Shown one piece after another: positions 12,001 to 22,420 of a stretch of DNA of 64,000 bases. The position numbers and the translations under genes were made by a program. The notes under the pieces were generated by a model. It saw nothing but the letters and a program-made list of their open reading frames with translations, was not told the origin of the DNA and ran no database searches. The stretch comes from Cristatella mucedo (Eukaryota > Bryozoa > Phylactolaemata > Cristatellidae). Positions within the stretch are counted from its first letter, which is position 1. Every line of letters begins with the position of its first letter. The stretch spans positions 1,396,001 through 1,460,000 of the forward strand of contig WPIO01000087.1 of NCBI GenBank assembly GCA_009760855.2. The letters are read 5' to 3'.

Positions 12001-12464
12001 CGTGACCCGACGTGACTTGGACGCTGCCGATAAGAGCGAATGATGGCAGCAAACAAAGAACCGGTGGCGAAGGCAAAGGCTTTGTGTAGACAAAGCGCTC
12101 CGTGTTTATTTACTGGCACGGGTTTGCACGTGACTGTCAGGCGCACCCAGCCACGTGTAGCTACAGGATATGATAACAGCAAGCCGCCTAGTATTTCTTA
12201 AATTTAGCCAGTCGGTCCCAAAGCTGTCGCTACTGAATGAAAGGTATTCCGGAAATAAAACAAAAATGGTGATAGTCGTGCACCTGTAACCTGCGAAGCA
12301 GCGGATAAGAAACAGTGAGACAGGAACTAGCGCTTCATAAATAGTGAGGCGAGTGACAGAGATAATACTGCATGAATAGATGCAAATACTGATTGAAAGT
12401 TGGAGATCGAGAGATTGGCAGATAGAGACAGATGAAGAGAGATGCGGACGGAGAAGCGGAAGAG
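9091..12464. other. Unassigned AT-rich sequence, no element seen
   Basis: About 3.4 kb without a recognisable gene, tRNA or repeat family. Short open frames exist (for example 9095-9337 plus, 11094-11387 plus) but show no known domain or convincing splice context. It could be intronic or intergenic. Confidence 0.5.
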
Positions 12465-12575
12465 AGAGAGGAAGAGAGCGATAATATAATATAGTATAAT
12501 ATAATATAGTATAATATAATATAGTATAATATAATATAGTATAATATAGAAAGAGAGGAAGAGAGCGATAATATA
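12465..12575. repeat. 15-bp AT-rich tandem array between direct repeats
   Basis: About 4.5 copies of a 15-bp TATAATATAATATAG unit (12481-12549) are bracketed by two copies of a 24-bp sequence beginning AGAGAGGAAGAGAGCG (12465-12488 and 12552-12575). Confidence 0.9.
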
Positions 12576-12727
12576 ACGCAAGCAAGCAAGGCGTAGACAT
12601 CGAGACCAAGATAAAGATATAATATCTCGGCGGAGTCCGAGATGAAGACAGAGGAGGGGACTGATTCTGAGTTAGAGAGTGACAGCGACAGAGAGATGGA
12701 ACGGAAACTGGTGGATGGACGTATAAT

Positions 12728-13338
12728 AATAATAATTATAATAATAATTCACTTGATAAAGCGCCCTGAGAGAACTTAATCTCTCTCTCTCTCTCTCTCT
12801 CTCTCTTGGCGCTTTACATTTGCTGCAAAGTGATACGCAATAGAATGGTAAGTAAAATCATGCTTGAAAAACAAACGAGATGAATAACATGGTTAGGGGT
12901 TACATGCACTGGGTCAGCATGCAAATGTGGTTAGTGGCAGCATGAACAGTGTCAGCACGCATAAGCACATCGAGGACGAATCACAAGGACCCACTAAATG
13001 CTGTCCTAAATAGGTATGTTTTTACGTTCCTTTTAAATGTGGTCAGGTCGGGGGATGTTCTGACGCAGGTCGGGAGGGAGTTCCAGGCTGTGGGAGCATA
13101 CGAGCTAAATGCACGGTCTCCAAAGGATTTAAGGTTTGTACGAGGTATTTCTAGACTGTTTGATTCCGAAAAGCGGGTGGTACGATGCTTGGCCTGATGG
13201 GGTAGTATATCTGACAGATAGGCTGGAGCCATAGAATGAAGGGACCTAAAAGTGAGGGACAAAACCTTGAACTCAATCCGTTGCTTGACTGGTAGCCAGT
13301 GCAGGTCGGCGAGAAGTGGAGTAATGTGGCAACTGCGA
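12728..13338 (-). mobile_element. L2-A LINE, 5'-truncated, hairpin loop expanded by (TC)n
   Basis: This is a young-looking minus-strand copy. The tail (AATAATAATTCACTTGATAAAGCGCC) and 3' hairpin are followed by 3' UTR and an uninterrupted RT C-terminal frame from about 13340 down to 12981 (RRSCHITPLLADLHWLPVKQ ... AFSGSL). The hairpin loop contains a (TC)n run of about 27 bases at 12781-12807 that other copies have only as TCTCTCT. The 5' end is truncated directly at an AT microsatellite (13340-13440). Confidence 0.92.
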
Positions 13339-13339
13339 C

Positions 13340-13440
13340 GCATATATGCATACCTATACATATATATATATATATATATATATGCATGTATATATATATA
13401 TATATGAATATTTATAAATTTCATTACATATATATATACA
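13340..13440. repeat. (TA)n microsatellite, interrupted
   Basis: TA runs with GCATG interruptions directly at the truncated 5' end of the L2-A copy. Confidence 0.9.
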
Positions 13441-14505
13441 GTATGAATTTATTAATATATTTGAATATATTTCATAAAATATCATATATGTATAGTTATC
13501 GATATAGTGATCTAGCTAAGACATACCTTAGGCTTCTAGGCTGGTCGAGGCGTGAAATGAAAATTGAATCAGATTCCCGAAATCAGTGAATGACACTGGG
13601 TCAGTGTTTAGTCATGAGTTCAGTTAGTGCCACGGTGATACTGTGCACGTGATACATTATTTATCATGCAGTATTGGCATGCGAAGAGCGTCTGCATGAC
13701 ATTCCGTTTTACCTTGGTTATTATTTCTAATACATCTGCGTTCAGTTGTGTTCCAAAACATTTAAAAAGAGCCAGTCAAGCTGTATCTTGTAAACCCGAA
13801 TATGGTAGCAAAGTGCAGCGTGAGGAGGACATAGCTAGTGGCAAGGTACGAGATTGATATGGAGACATCCAAATACCGCCTGGTTACTACCGAGCAGAGG
13901 TAACCGGATTCTCGATCTCGTTTACAAGGTAATCATGACCCACACGTTATCATTTATAATAGTAATAACAATAATAATTTTACTAATTATCTTTTATTTC
14001 AGCATGAGAGAATTACATTTTTCTGGGTGCTTTAAATATTTTCGAAAATAAGCTTATCAATCTGTTCGTTATAAAAGGCATTGTTTTAACAAAAAGATAG
14101 CTTCTATGGACTTAGTAAATTTATTCATCTATTCGAACAGATTTTTTTTAGTTTTGTTCAAATTTCAAGCAAAGAGTCACTGATAGCTTCACGGGCTCTC
14201 ACAATCGGAACGATTCAGCATGCACACGTTTTAGCCAACGGTCAGGATCGGGCAAACGGTAAGTAGCCATCTTAAAAAGTAATTATAGCGTCCGTTCAGT
14301 TGTATTGGTGAGCTTCGTTAATTGTGGCTGCTTTTGTATTGCACGTGCTCACATTTAAAGGTAATGAATTGCAGGAAGGGCGCAATGTCTATCAGCTGAA
14401 TATCTATTGGCCAGCAGTGAATATAGGTAGCACGCATGGAAGGTAGCCTAGACAATAGAAAGTAAGGAACAAGCTATCACTAGAGCACACAAAGAGACCT
14501 AACCA
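13441..14505. other. Unassigned AT-rich sequence
   Basis: No gene, SINE or LINE motif recognised. Confidence 0.5.
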
Positions 14506-16395
14506 CGACATCCGTCCGCCCGTCCGTCCGTCGTCGCACGAAGCAGCCTCGTCCGGCTCGCCCCGCCGACGGTGGCGCCTCCGAGCGCTGGCCTGTCGCC
14601 GCCGCCGCGGCTGCTTGTACAGCGAGCGTCCGCTCTGCGACGGGTCCTCTGGGGCAAGGCCGCCGAGGCCACTGATGCAGCCGCCGCCGAGGCCGCCGCC
14701 GAGGCCGCTCGCGGAGTCGTCCGCGATGGAATTGGGAGTTGCTAATGGAAACTCGCACAGGCGGCGGCGCGGCACGCTAATTGAGGCTCGATTGGCAGAG
14801 GCGAGCCCGGCAGCTGAGCTGTCTTTCAGTCTCAATTGTCCCTCGACGTCCGGCGACGGCGGGCGGCAACCTGAGAAGCTCGCCGCCTGCGAGCTGGCGA
14901 GTGCTGGAGGCAGCGGCGGCGGCGGCGGCATTCGATCGCGCCGCCGCCACCGCACCATGCCCTCCCGCCCGATCCGCGCGCGCGGGACGGCGACGGGCGC
15001 GAACGGTACGCCGGGCGCGCGCCCGGGCGACCGCCAGTCGCTCCGACTCGCGTCGTACCGCGACTGGCGGCTCTCTGGCTTCTCGAGACTTCTCGGCGTG
15101 CTCTGTCTCTACTGGGCAACGAGCGCTGCGCTGCGAATCAGCTGCGAATGGCGACCGCTCGGCAATCGCTTCGATCCGCTGGGAAAGCGCTCGTGAGAGC
15201 ACGTGACGTGTCGCGGCCTCGCTGTAGCTTAACGGCGGCCGCCGAAGATCGGGTGGTTTTTTTGCGCTTCGTCGGCGTTTGCTCGACTCGCGAGCGCGCG
15301 CAGCGGGCGGACCGAGTTGGGTCACGTGAGTTTACCCTCGCGCTTCCCTCCCTCCGCCGAGCTGCGCGTAGGAATGGCGTCGACCGAATGCTCTGGCGAC
15401 GGCTCGCGCTTGTCTTATGAAACTACAGCTGCTGGACTTCTTCGCCTTTCTCCCAGAATGCCCGAAAACCATTGCCTGCCTGCAGCGTGGGCGTTCGTTA
15501 CGCCGCAAGAGCCATCCGTCACGTTTCCCACACGCTATTGCAAGAATTGCGGAAACAGTTCAACGGAATGACTCCGTGGAGCGAAGAGCGATCGGCGAGT
15601 GTGAGATACATTAAGGAGGAGCGCCCGCTGACGCACCATTAAGACCTCGATTCAGCGAATGAGCTAGCACTTTCGGGGTCGATGTGCTGCTGCTTTCGTC
15701 TGCCAGCGCGGAAGTACTCGCTGCAGCTCTAGCAGGCGTGCGCGGCCAAGCCAGGGGAACGCTCTCGCGCGCGTTCCGCATTATTTCTAAGCGCTGGCAG
15801 AGCGCCGTATCGACTCGACTTTCGCACGATGCTCTAGCTTTCTTCAAAGCGCGCCTAATATTGACTGCGTGCGTAAGCAAGTTTGCGTGCGACTGCGCTG
15901 GGGCGAGTGCGCGCGTGCAGGTCAGTGCGAGTGCGCAAAGCTGCCGTCAACGGCGGAAACCTCGAAGCCGTTAGCTGCACGAGTGGGTCGTCGTGCGAAA
16001 ACCGCGGACGAGCGAACCGACGGTGGACCGGTCACTCCTAAGATAGCGACCTGACTGTGAGGCGTACCGCTCGCAGCGGCACTGGGACGCGCGGCGGCAT
16101 GCGGAGTCCCTGGCGACGCACGTAGCAACGCACGGCGCCTCCTCGATATACCGCTACTTCATTGCTCGACGACGCACGAGCCGACGAACCGCCCGGCGCC
16201 CACGATCAAAAACGTTAGAGCGGCCATTTCGGGGCAGGGCTGCTAAAGATCCGGTAGCTCAGTTACCGACGCCCCGCGATCGGAGCGAGCTTGCGGTTCG
16301 TTCTTCAGTTATGACGACGGAGCACGAGCCGATGGTTGACTCCGCTCGCAGATTGCAGTCCGCGGCCGCCAGCAAGACCGACCCCCGTTCGAGCG

Positions 16396-16432
16396 CGAAG
16401 CGTCGCGCATTTCTTAAATGCGCGACGCTTCG
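16396..16432. other. Perfect 17-bp inverted repeat, 3-nt loop
   Basis: The arm CGAAGCGTCGCGCATTT (16396-16412) and its exact reverse complement (16416-16432) are separated by CTT. It lies in the CpG island and in no recognised element. Confidence 0.9.
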
Positions 16433-16779
16433 ATGCGTGAAACTTCGAGCGGCATTTCGCGCGCCCGCGAAAGGGGCGCCCGAAGCGAGACCGATCTGTG
16501 GCCAATCGTGCGTTTCCGTTTCACGGCCAAACTCGAGGCAGTGCTATCGGCAGCGAATTTCGGAAAAAATCTGCTGGCTCGTCGACCGGAGGTTATTTCT
16601 CGGGTGGCGCTCCGTCGGCTGTTTTCCCCAGGCACCCGCTCCATCCGCGCGAGGCACGCAGAACGCGGGACGTGATCCCCTTTGTCCGTCAGGGAGCCGT
16701 TTTCGAGATGTCTCCGCACCCGTTGCCTGGGCACCGGTGGCGTCCAGCTCGTAGGGCTAGTGTGGCGGCGGCAGCCAGC

Positions 16780-16836
16780 GATGGAGGCGGCAGCCGGCGA
16801 TGGAGGCTGCAGCCGGCGATGGAGGCTGCAGCCGGC
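16780..16836. repeat. 19-bp minisatellite, three copies
   Basis: Three tandem copies of GATGGAGGCTGCAGCCGGC, with one T-to-G change in the first. The unit is not a multiple of three, so it is unlikely to be coding. Confidence 0.9.
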
Positions 16837-16989
16837 GGCGGAAGAGGAAGCAGAGAAGCTGCAGTTGGACGCTGAATGAGCTGCCCACCCACGTCCCGCC
16901 ACAAGCGGCGTCTCACCGCATGCCCTGCTGCTGCTGTCTGGAAGAAAATTAAAACCTTAAGGCTTGCATAGTGCGAGCCGTCGTTGGAC

Positions 16990-17165
16990 TTACATGGTGA
17001 GCCGTGATGGCACACTAGGTAAGGCGATTACTTTCACGACCTCGGTCCCGATGTCGTGGGTTCGATTCCTGCGGTGGGCGATCCGTTAATCGCCACTGCA
17101 AGCGGTGGTGATAGCCGTAAAGGCTCTTCTGTCGCTATACAAAAAGAGGCTGTTTAAGCAGCTAG
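16990..17165 (+). mobile_element. SINE-A copy (tRNA-derived SINE)
   Basis: The tRNA-like head has an A-box-like TGGCACACTAGGTAAGG and a clear B box GGTTCGATTCC, with a GACCTCGG...GTCGTG stem just before the B box. The body has GCCACTGCAAGCGGTGGTGATAGCC and ends AAAAAGAGGCTGTTTAAGCAG before a TTATTGTTATTATT tail. The same sequence recurs at 31728-31905 (plus) and 41253-41432 (minus). It carries no L2-A hairpin tail, so its partner LINE is unknown. It is not a functional tRNA gene because no matching acceptor stem closes. Confidence 0.85.
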
Positions 17166-17189
17166 ATTGATTTATTGTTATTATTTACA

Positions 17190-17255
17190 TGAAATACAAC
17201 TCATTTGTATTGCAGCATAAAAGCACTTAATCTTTATTCAGGCGCTTCACATATA
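17190..17255 (-). mobile_element. SINE-B tail fragment
   Basis: Minus-strand remnant of the shared tail (GCACTTAATC then ATTCAGGCGCTTCACATAT), without a head. Confidence 0.6.
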
Positions 17256-17966
17256 TGCAATGTGATGTAATGTATTGTATCTCCGTCTGTAACTCCACAA
17301 AGTCATAAAGACCATGTGGGTGTTACGCAGGAGAGTTTTGTATAGCACACTCACAGCCTAAGCGGCTTTTGGTACGCATTCGGTAGCCAACACACTTCGT
17401 CTAACGCAACGAAGAGAAAGTGGGAAGCATAGCCAAGTCAGGAGAGCAGTTGAGGTAGTGAGTAGCATGGAAGTAGCAGCTCAGAACCGCTGAAAAGGAT
17501 GAGCCATAGTCGGCAGAAGGAGAGTAGTTGTCGTTGCGTAAGAATTTTGGAAGCGAGTTCCACAGTCAAGGACCTGCAGAGCTAAAGCTTCTGTCACCAA
17601 CGGTCTTTAAGCGGAGGAATGGGAAAGCTAATGTATTGTCCACACAGGACCTGAGGGTGCGAACAGACTGAAACTGACGCAGCAGTTCAGCTAGGTACGA
17701 AGGAGCCAAGCCGTGGTGGGCCTTGTGGGTCAGCGTAAGAACTTTGCTCTGCATCTGTTTCTCAACCGGTATCCATCCTAGCTAATGGCTCTTTCAGGAA
17801 AGGAGACACGTGCTCAAACCTCTGGGACTTGAAGACTAGCCTTGCAGCCATATTCATAGTCAGCTGCAGTGGCCTAGTTGCTTTTTTTGGTACCCCAGCC
17901 AAAAGGGAATTACAATAATCAAGCTGAGACAGAACTAAGGAGCTAGTTACATTTTTTTACCAACTG

Positions 17967-18716
17967 CTATGGGAGACAGCTCCTGATCTTGGATAGCGAT
18001 CGGACGCGATGACTAGCTGTGGAGGCAGTCTTCTGAATAAAGCTATTAAAATTGAGGCAGCTGTCGTAAACGAAACCTAAATTTTGAGCACGCGGTGATG
18101 GTCGCACAACAGCATCACCTATTAGAATAGCAAAGCCTTTTAATCCAGCCACACGCTTAGGGTGTCCTATGAGCAGCAGTTCGGTTTCATCGTCATTTAA
18201 TTTCAGCAAGTTTTCCGACGTCCAGGATCGAATGTCGGTAAGGCAAGCATTCAGCTTCTCAGTTGCTGCAGCAGATTCCGACGGTTTGAATGACAAATAC
18301 AACTGAGTATCGTCAGCACAAAAGGGATATCCTATTCTATGGGCCTTAAACACTTTTCTCAGAGGTAGTGTATAAATGTAAAACAGCAACGGACCGAGTA
18401 CGGACCCTTGAGGGACTTCACATGTGACCCTTCTCGTGTGTGAGACCTGACCCTCCCCACACGACACGCATTGAACGCGATCATACAAGTACGATTTAAA
18501 CCACGCCAGTGCTTCGTCTGCCAGACCGATCGTTGTTCTCAATCGCTCAATCAAAACATCGGGATCAATGATGTCGAAGGCAGCAGACAGATCTAGTAGA
18601 GCTAGGGCGGTAACATTCCCGTCGTCTTTGCCACGTAGAATGTAATTGTTTACATCGAGAAGAGCAGTTTTAGTGGAGTGCTGCCTCTTGAACCCTGATT
18701 GAAACGTTTCTGACAT
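17967..18716 (-). pseudogene. L2-B reverse transcriptase domain
   Basis: A 249-residue open stretch carries the RT motifs in order: FQSGFKRQHSTKTALL, ALLDLSAAFDIIDPDVL (catalytic Asp), [28 protein letters not shown] (YADD box with Tyr changed to Cys, Asp pair kept) and NLLKLNDDETELLLIG. The frame is lost at 17967, and the C-terminal part continues in another frame at 17566-17754 (HKAHHGLAPSYLAELL). Known L2 RTs make cDNA by target-primed reverse transcription; this copy is broken. Confidence 0.92.
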
Positions 18717-19329
18717 TTCATTATTTTAGCCACCACTTTTTCAAGAATCTTTGACAAGAAAGGAAGAAGGAAAACTGGAAAAGGGAAACTGGGCGATAGT
18801 TTACAAGGACCTCTGTATCTAATCCAGGCTTTTCAAGTATGGGTTGAACGATTGCCGATTTCGAGGACTTGGGGACGACCCCTTTTCCCAGAGAAGCATT
18901 AAAAATCTTGGTTATGGCAGTGCTAAGTTGGTCTGCTAGTAAATATTACAGAGATGAAAGTATAGGGTCTTCAGGAGACGAGGTCTTTTTGCTAGACCTT
19001 ATTAAGTAAGGTAGCCACGTTGCATGCAGAAACCACACAGAACCTTTTAAGGAAGGTAAAAAATTGTTGAACCTTGATTGCTTTAGTCGGAGGGGACTTA
19101 GTGGAGGCACGAATGTGCACAATGTTTTCAGTAAAGAAGGCTGAAAACATTTCGGCTGAGCCCTTAACATCTGGGGAGTCAGACCTCACAGCATTGGCCA
19201 GTAAATGGTTAACTGGCTTATATATCTGTTTAGTGTCCGACTGGCAGGAATTCAGCTTTCTAATGAAAAAAGAAGCCCTGGCTTTTTTAAGCTTTCGGGT
19301 GTAAGCTCAAAGGAAGTCTTTGAAATTGA

Positions 19330-20290
19330 CTAGATCTTCACCAGACCCGATTTCTTGAAACGGCGTTCAAGCCTGCGCTTAACCCGGCGCATCTTTAGGA
19401 GTTTTTTTGTAAATTGAAAGGAATCTCCACTACTTTGAACATGGCTAGAATGAACGGGAGCATGCTTGTCAAGAGCACTCCTGAGTGTCCTGTTCATGGC
19501 AGTATAGAGGCTCCCTGTCGAGTCTGAATGCAGATCAAGAAGACCTACGTCACAAACAGATTTCAAAAACTTGTCTATGTCAATGCTTCGTAAGTTACGT
19601 CGTTTGACAAGTTCGACATCACCCTGTACGTACAAGAGAGCATGAACAGTAAATGAGACCGGAGAATGATCTGAGAGGGTCAGTGGGCACATCACAAGGT
19701 CAGTGGGGAGGACATCCTTAGTAATCACGAGATCTAGAATGTGGCCACCGACGTGGTTGGTATGATTAACGTGTTGGACCAAACCAAAATTCTCCAGACA
19801 GGTAAGAAATGAGCGGACCTGGCTGTTGCTAGGGTTGCCAACGTGAATAGTGAAGTCTCCTACAATCAGTAACGGCCTGTTGCACACAAATATTTTAGCG
19901 AGGAACTCTGAAAACTCCTCTATAAACAAATTTAGACAGCCAGAAGGCGGCCGGTATATCACAACAGTGAGAGGCATTGTTTTTTATGAAGACCTGAGTG
20001 CAACCGATTCAAACGATGGCCCATGCGAAAAACTGCACATCTTATAGCCAAACGATTCACGAACAACAAATGCAACCTTGCCACCAACCTTGTCAGAACG
20101 CGTGGACTGATAGAATGAGAACCCGGGTGAAGTGGTCTCAGAAATACAGCTACTGGAACAAGGATTCATCCAAGTTTCGGTAAGCAGAAATGCATCTAGC
20201 TTCTCCTGGACCACCTGATCGAGGATAAGTAACCCCTTGGTTTTAGCGAGCGGACATTTAGTAGGCGGAATTTAAGAAGCTATCTAACAA
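19330..20290 (-). pseudogene. L2-B endonuclease domain
   Basis: This is an apurinic/apyrimidinic-like endonuclease that nicks the target DNA for LINE integration. The N-terminal part (about 20290-19984) has KLDAFLLTETWM, the family's catalytic-Glu segment. The second part (19977-19330) has VIYRPPSG, LLIVGDFTIHVGN, HILDLVITKD and LSDHSPVSFTV, the last containing the conserved SDH metal/phosphate site. A frame break near 19980 separates the two parts. After SDH the sequence runs into a basic linker (KKLLKMRRVKRRLERRFKK). Confidence 0.88.
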
Positions 20291-20300
20291 GTGGGCGACG

Positions 20301-20565
20301 GCGATGAAGTGGCTTGTATTCACGTCGGTATGAATCCGGCCCGGCGGACGCGGGCCCTTCGAATTAAAATTGGACCTTAGTAACTGCCATCAGTGGACGT
20401 TTCACAGCGTGGTGGGCTACGGAGGGTGGGCTGCTACCGCAACAAGTACTATTCAGCGCTTTAAACTTACGGGTTGTACGTTTTATAGCCGAGCTGTTGA
20501 TAGGGCAAACGCAGGCTGCAGGAAGGTTCTCACCGACCCGCCGGAGAAGGCCCGCCGGTAGGTAT
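20301..20565. other. Unassigned, possibly L2-B 5' sequence
   Basis: It could be the 5' UTR or a lost ORF1 of the L2-B copy, but no motif supports this. Confidence 0.4.
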
Positions 20566-20690
20566 CGACTAATGGCGACATCGCACCTTATGCCATCGGG
20601 CTCGAACACGCGACCTCAACCAGACATTAGTCAGGGCGAGCACCTTAACCGCTGGGCGAAACCAGTGCGGCAACTTGACTTTCTCCGTCC
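20566..20690 (-). mobile_element. SINE-B head fragment
   Basis: On the minus strand, CTGGTTTCGCCCAGCGGTTA, AGGTGCTCGCCCTGAC and a GTGTTCGAGCCCG B box match the SINE-B head at 58231. The usual L2-type tail is absent, so this is a truncated or different-tailed copy. Confidence 0.65.
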
Positions 20691-21289
20691 GACTTCGTGA
20701 ACTCGCCAGACCTTTTACAAGCCAGAGTGCGGACTGATCGAACATTTGCGCTATCAAAATAATCGGAGCTCCCTACACTGTCGCTGTTGAGCGCGGGCCG
20801 GTAGCTAACTGCCAATTATTGCTTACTGGAAAAAACTGGTCCATCTTTTTTTGGGTACGTTTAGAATTAGTAACCTGGCTTTGCGGAGCTATCCTCATAT
20901 TTGCAATGCTATATTCGGGACCAATAATCCAAGACAGTCTCGCATTTTTCTGGAGAGCGCGGCTAATGCTCACATAGTAAAAGCGCTCCGTTGAGGTGCC
21001 AGAAAGCAGCACTGTGCTGCTGCTGCGTGCAAGCGTCTATTTTCGCTGCGTCCTTGCATATATTTACTGTTACTGGGCGTAATTTGGATTGGCATTCAAT
21101 GCAGCGTACTTCCGGCTTATCAGGGAAAACAGGTACGGATCTTTATTGTAGGATGCGTTACGATACATACTACGTCGGGGCAAAAGAATATAATGCCGTG
21201 CATTTCCATGCATACACGTCACAATAAGCAGCCACCCAAACTGCCTCGCTTCAGCTTGCCTTCACATATAGGAAATGCAGCGAGTGCAT
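20691..21289. other. Unassigned sequence
   Basis: No element or gene recognised. Confidence 0.5.
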
Positions 21290-21290
21290 T

Positions 21291-21335
<45 letters not shown>

Positions 21336-21475
21336 TATAAATATTTATTTGTACAACTTCCTAAGAGAATTGAATCTCTATCCTGGCGCTTCACATGCGC
21401 CATAGGGCTTGAGCCCATGGCCTCAGCCTTAAAGGTGAGCACCTTGATAGCATTGGGTAAACGAGCACCGTAACC
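21290..21475 (-). mobile_element. SINE-B copy with (TA)n at its 3' end
   Basis: A (TA)n run (21292-21340) lies at the 3' end of a minus-strand SINE-B. The tail (GAAGCGCCAGGATAGAGATTC) leads to the tRNA-like head with AGGTGCTC and a GGGCTCAAGCCC-like B box, where the family has GGGCTCGAGCCC. Confidence 0.8.
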
Positions 21476-21986
21476 TCTTAGCAATGGTTCTAAAGCGAGC
21501 GTCGTAACCCCAGCAGTAGAGCTAGGGTGTGGTGCAGTGCGACGGCAATTTACAGCCAAGAGATGACCAGCAATGAATATAACACATGCGTACATGACAA
21601 AATCGTTGTGAATAATCAACCTGTAAATTCCACCATCTGACAACGTCTTACGCAGCATTGAGCACTGAGCAAATCACTAGATTATTTGTTTTCTAACTTC
21701 CTCGTTGCCGTCATGCAATAGAAATGCTTTTAATAAAACATTTCTATAGTATCTTTACATAATTTAATCTCCCGCTCTCTCTTTCTCTCTATATATATTT
21801 ATTTATTTATTTACGCGTATATATACCTCTACATATTGTAAGAATGCTGCAGGAAATTAAGTATATTGAGTACTGATGATGACGTGCACATTTTCCGCAC
21901 GCGAAAGCATATAGAAAATCGCTCAGACGTAGCAACAGCTGTGAAAGTCAGCTGCGGAAATGTTCAGCTTTCTCGCCCGAATACCG

Positions 21987-22013
21987 AGCTGCTGCTGCTG
22001 CTGCTGCTGCTGC
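21987..22013. repeat. (GCT)8 trinucleotide repeat
   Basis: Eight GCT units followed by GCGGCGGC. No reading frame around it is convincing. Confidence 0.95.
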
Positions 22014-22061
22014 GGCGGCACTCGGCTAGCGCCAGAGGCCCAGCGACCTAGTTGGGTCACC

Positions 22062-22110
22062 GATGGCTGACACGAACGTGTCAGCCATCCGTCCCCTGGA
22101 TTTCAGGGGT
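22062..22110. other. Two adjacent perfect hairpins
   Basis: The arm GATGGCTGACACG (22062-22074) and its exact reverse complement (22077-22089) have a 2-nt centre. A second stem CCCCTG/CAGGGG with a GATTT loop follows at once (about 22094-22110). Confidence 0.9.
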
Positions 22111-22420
22111 GCGCGGGCGCCAGTGACACGCCAGCCGTCGCTCGTCTAACTTTCAGCGCGCTCGCAGCAAAAGCATTCTGCAGCTACCGCTGTCTCTGCG
22201 AGGCATTCCCTAGAGGCGGCGCCTGGGCTGCGGCGGCAATTCGGCCGCCGCCGCCGCTGCGCACCGATCGCCGCTCTTGCGCCGCTGCCTCGGCACGTGA
22301 CGCAAGCCCTTCATTCTCGATCTCAAAAGCAGGCTCTACCTCGGGGAACTCTCGCCCAACATCGGACTCGTCGATCTAGTTAGTGAAGACTCGGAAAGCG
22401 GAAGGGAGGGAAGGAAGGGA
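22111..22420. promoter_or_regulatory. Short CpG-rich island
   Basis: CpG-dense stretch with GCCGCCGCCGCCGC and AATTCGGCCGCC. A promoter or first exon is possible; no gene is identified. Confidence 0.35.

Larger units (their letters stand above)
14506..16870. promoter_or_regulatory. Large CpG-rich island
   Basis: About 2.3 kb of very GC-rich, CpG-dense sequence with CCG/GGC trinucleotide runs (14590-14960). It is the strongest promoter-like island in the window. All six frames are open for long stretches because stop codons are rare at this composition. None of the translations (Arg/Ala/Pro-rich) resembles a known domain, so no CDS is called. It includes a perfect 17-bp hairpin (16396-16432) and a 19-bp tandem repeat (16780-16836). 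A SINE-A follows downstream. Confidence 0.5.
17256..20300 (-). mobile_element. L2-B LINE, near full-length EN-RT copy, decayed
   Basis: This is the most complete LINE in the window. Read on the minus strand, an AP-type endonuclease (about 20290 to 19600) is followed by a linker (19600-18750), the RT domain (18716-17967) and an RT C-terminal part (17940-17520). The 3' UTR ends in GGAGATACAATACATTACATC-like sequence at 17256-17285. The gene order and motifs ([38 protein letters not shown]) fit the L2 clade. Frameshifts and stops interrupt it at several points. No clear ORF1 is seen, and the 5' limit near 20300 is approximate. Confidence 0.88.

Noticed and set aside
12781-12807. Independent CT microsatellite
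   Set aside because: It lies inside the loop of an L2-A 3' hairpin and is better described as an expansion of LINE sequence.
14404-15325. Several 140-190-codon overlapping frames on both strands
   Set aside because: They conflict with each other and are Arg/Ala/Pro/Gly-rich, explained by high GC and few stop codons.
16990-17080. Possible tRNA gene
   Set aside because: A and B boxes are present, but no acceptor stem closes and the unit recurs twice more with the same downstream body, so it is a SINE head.
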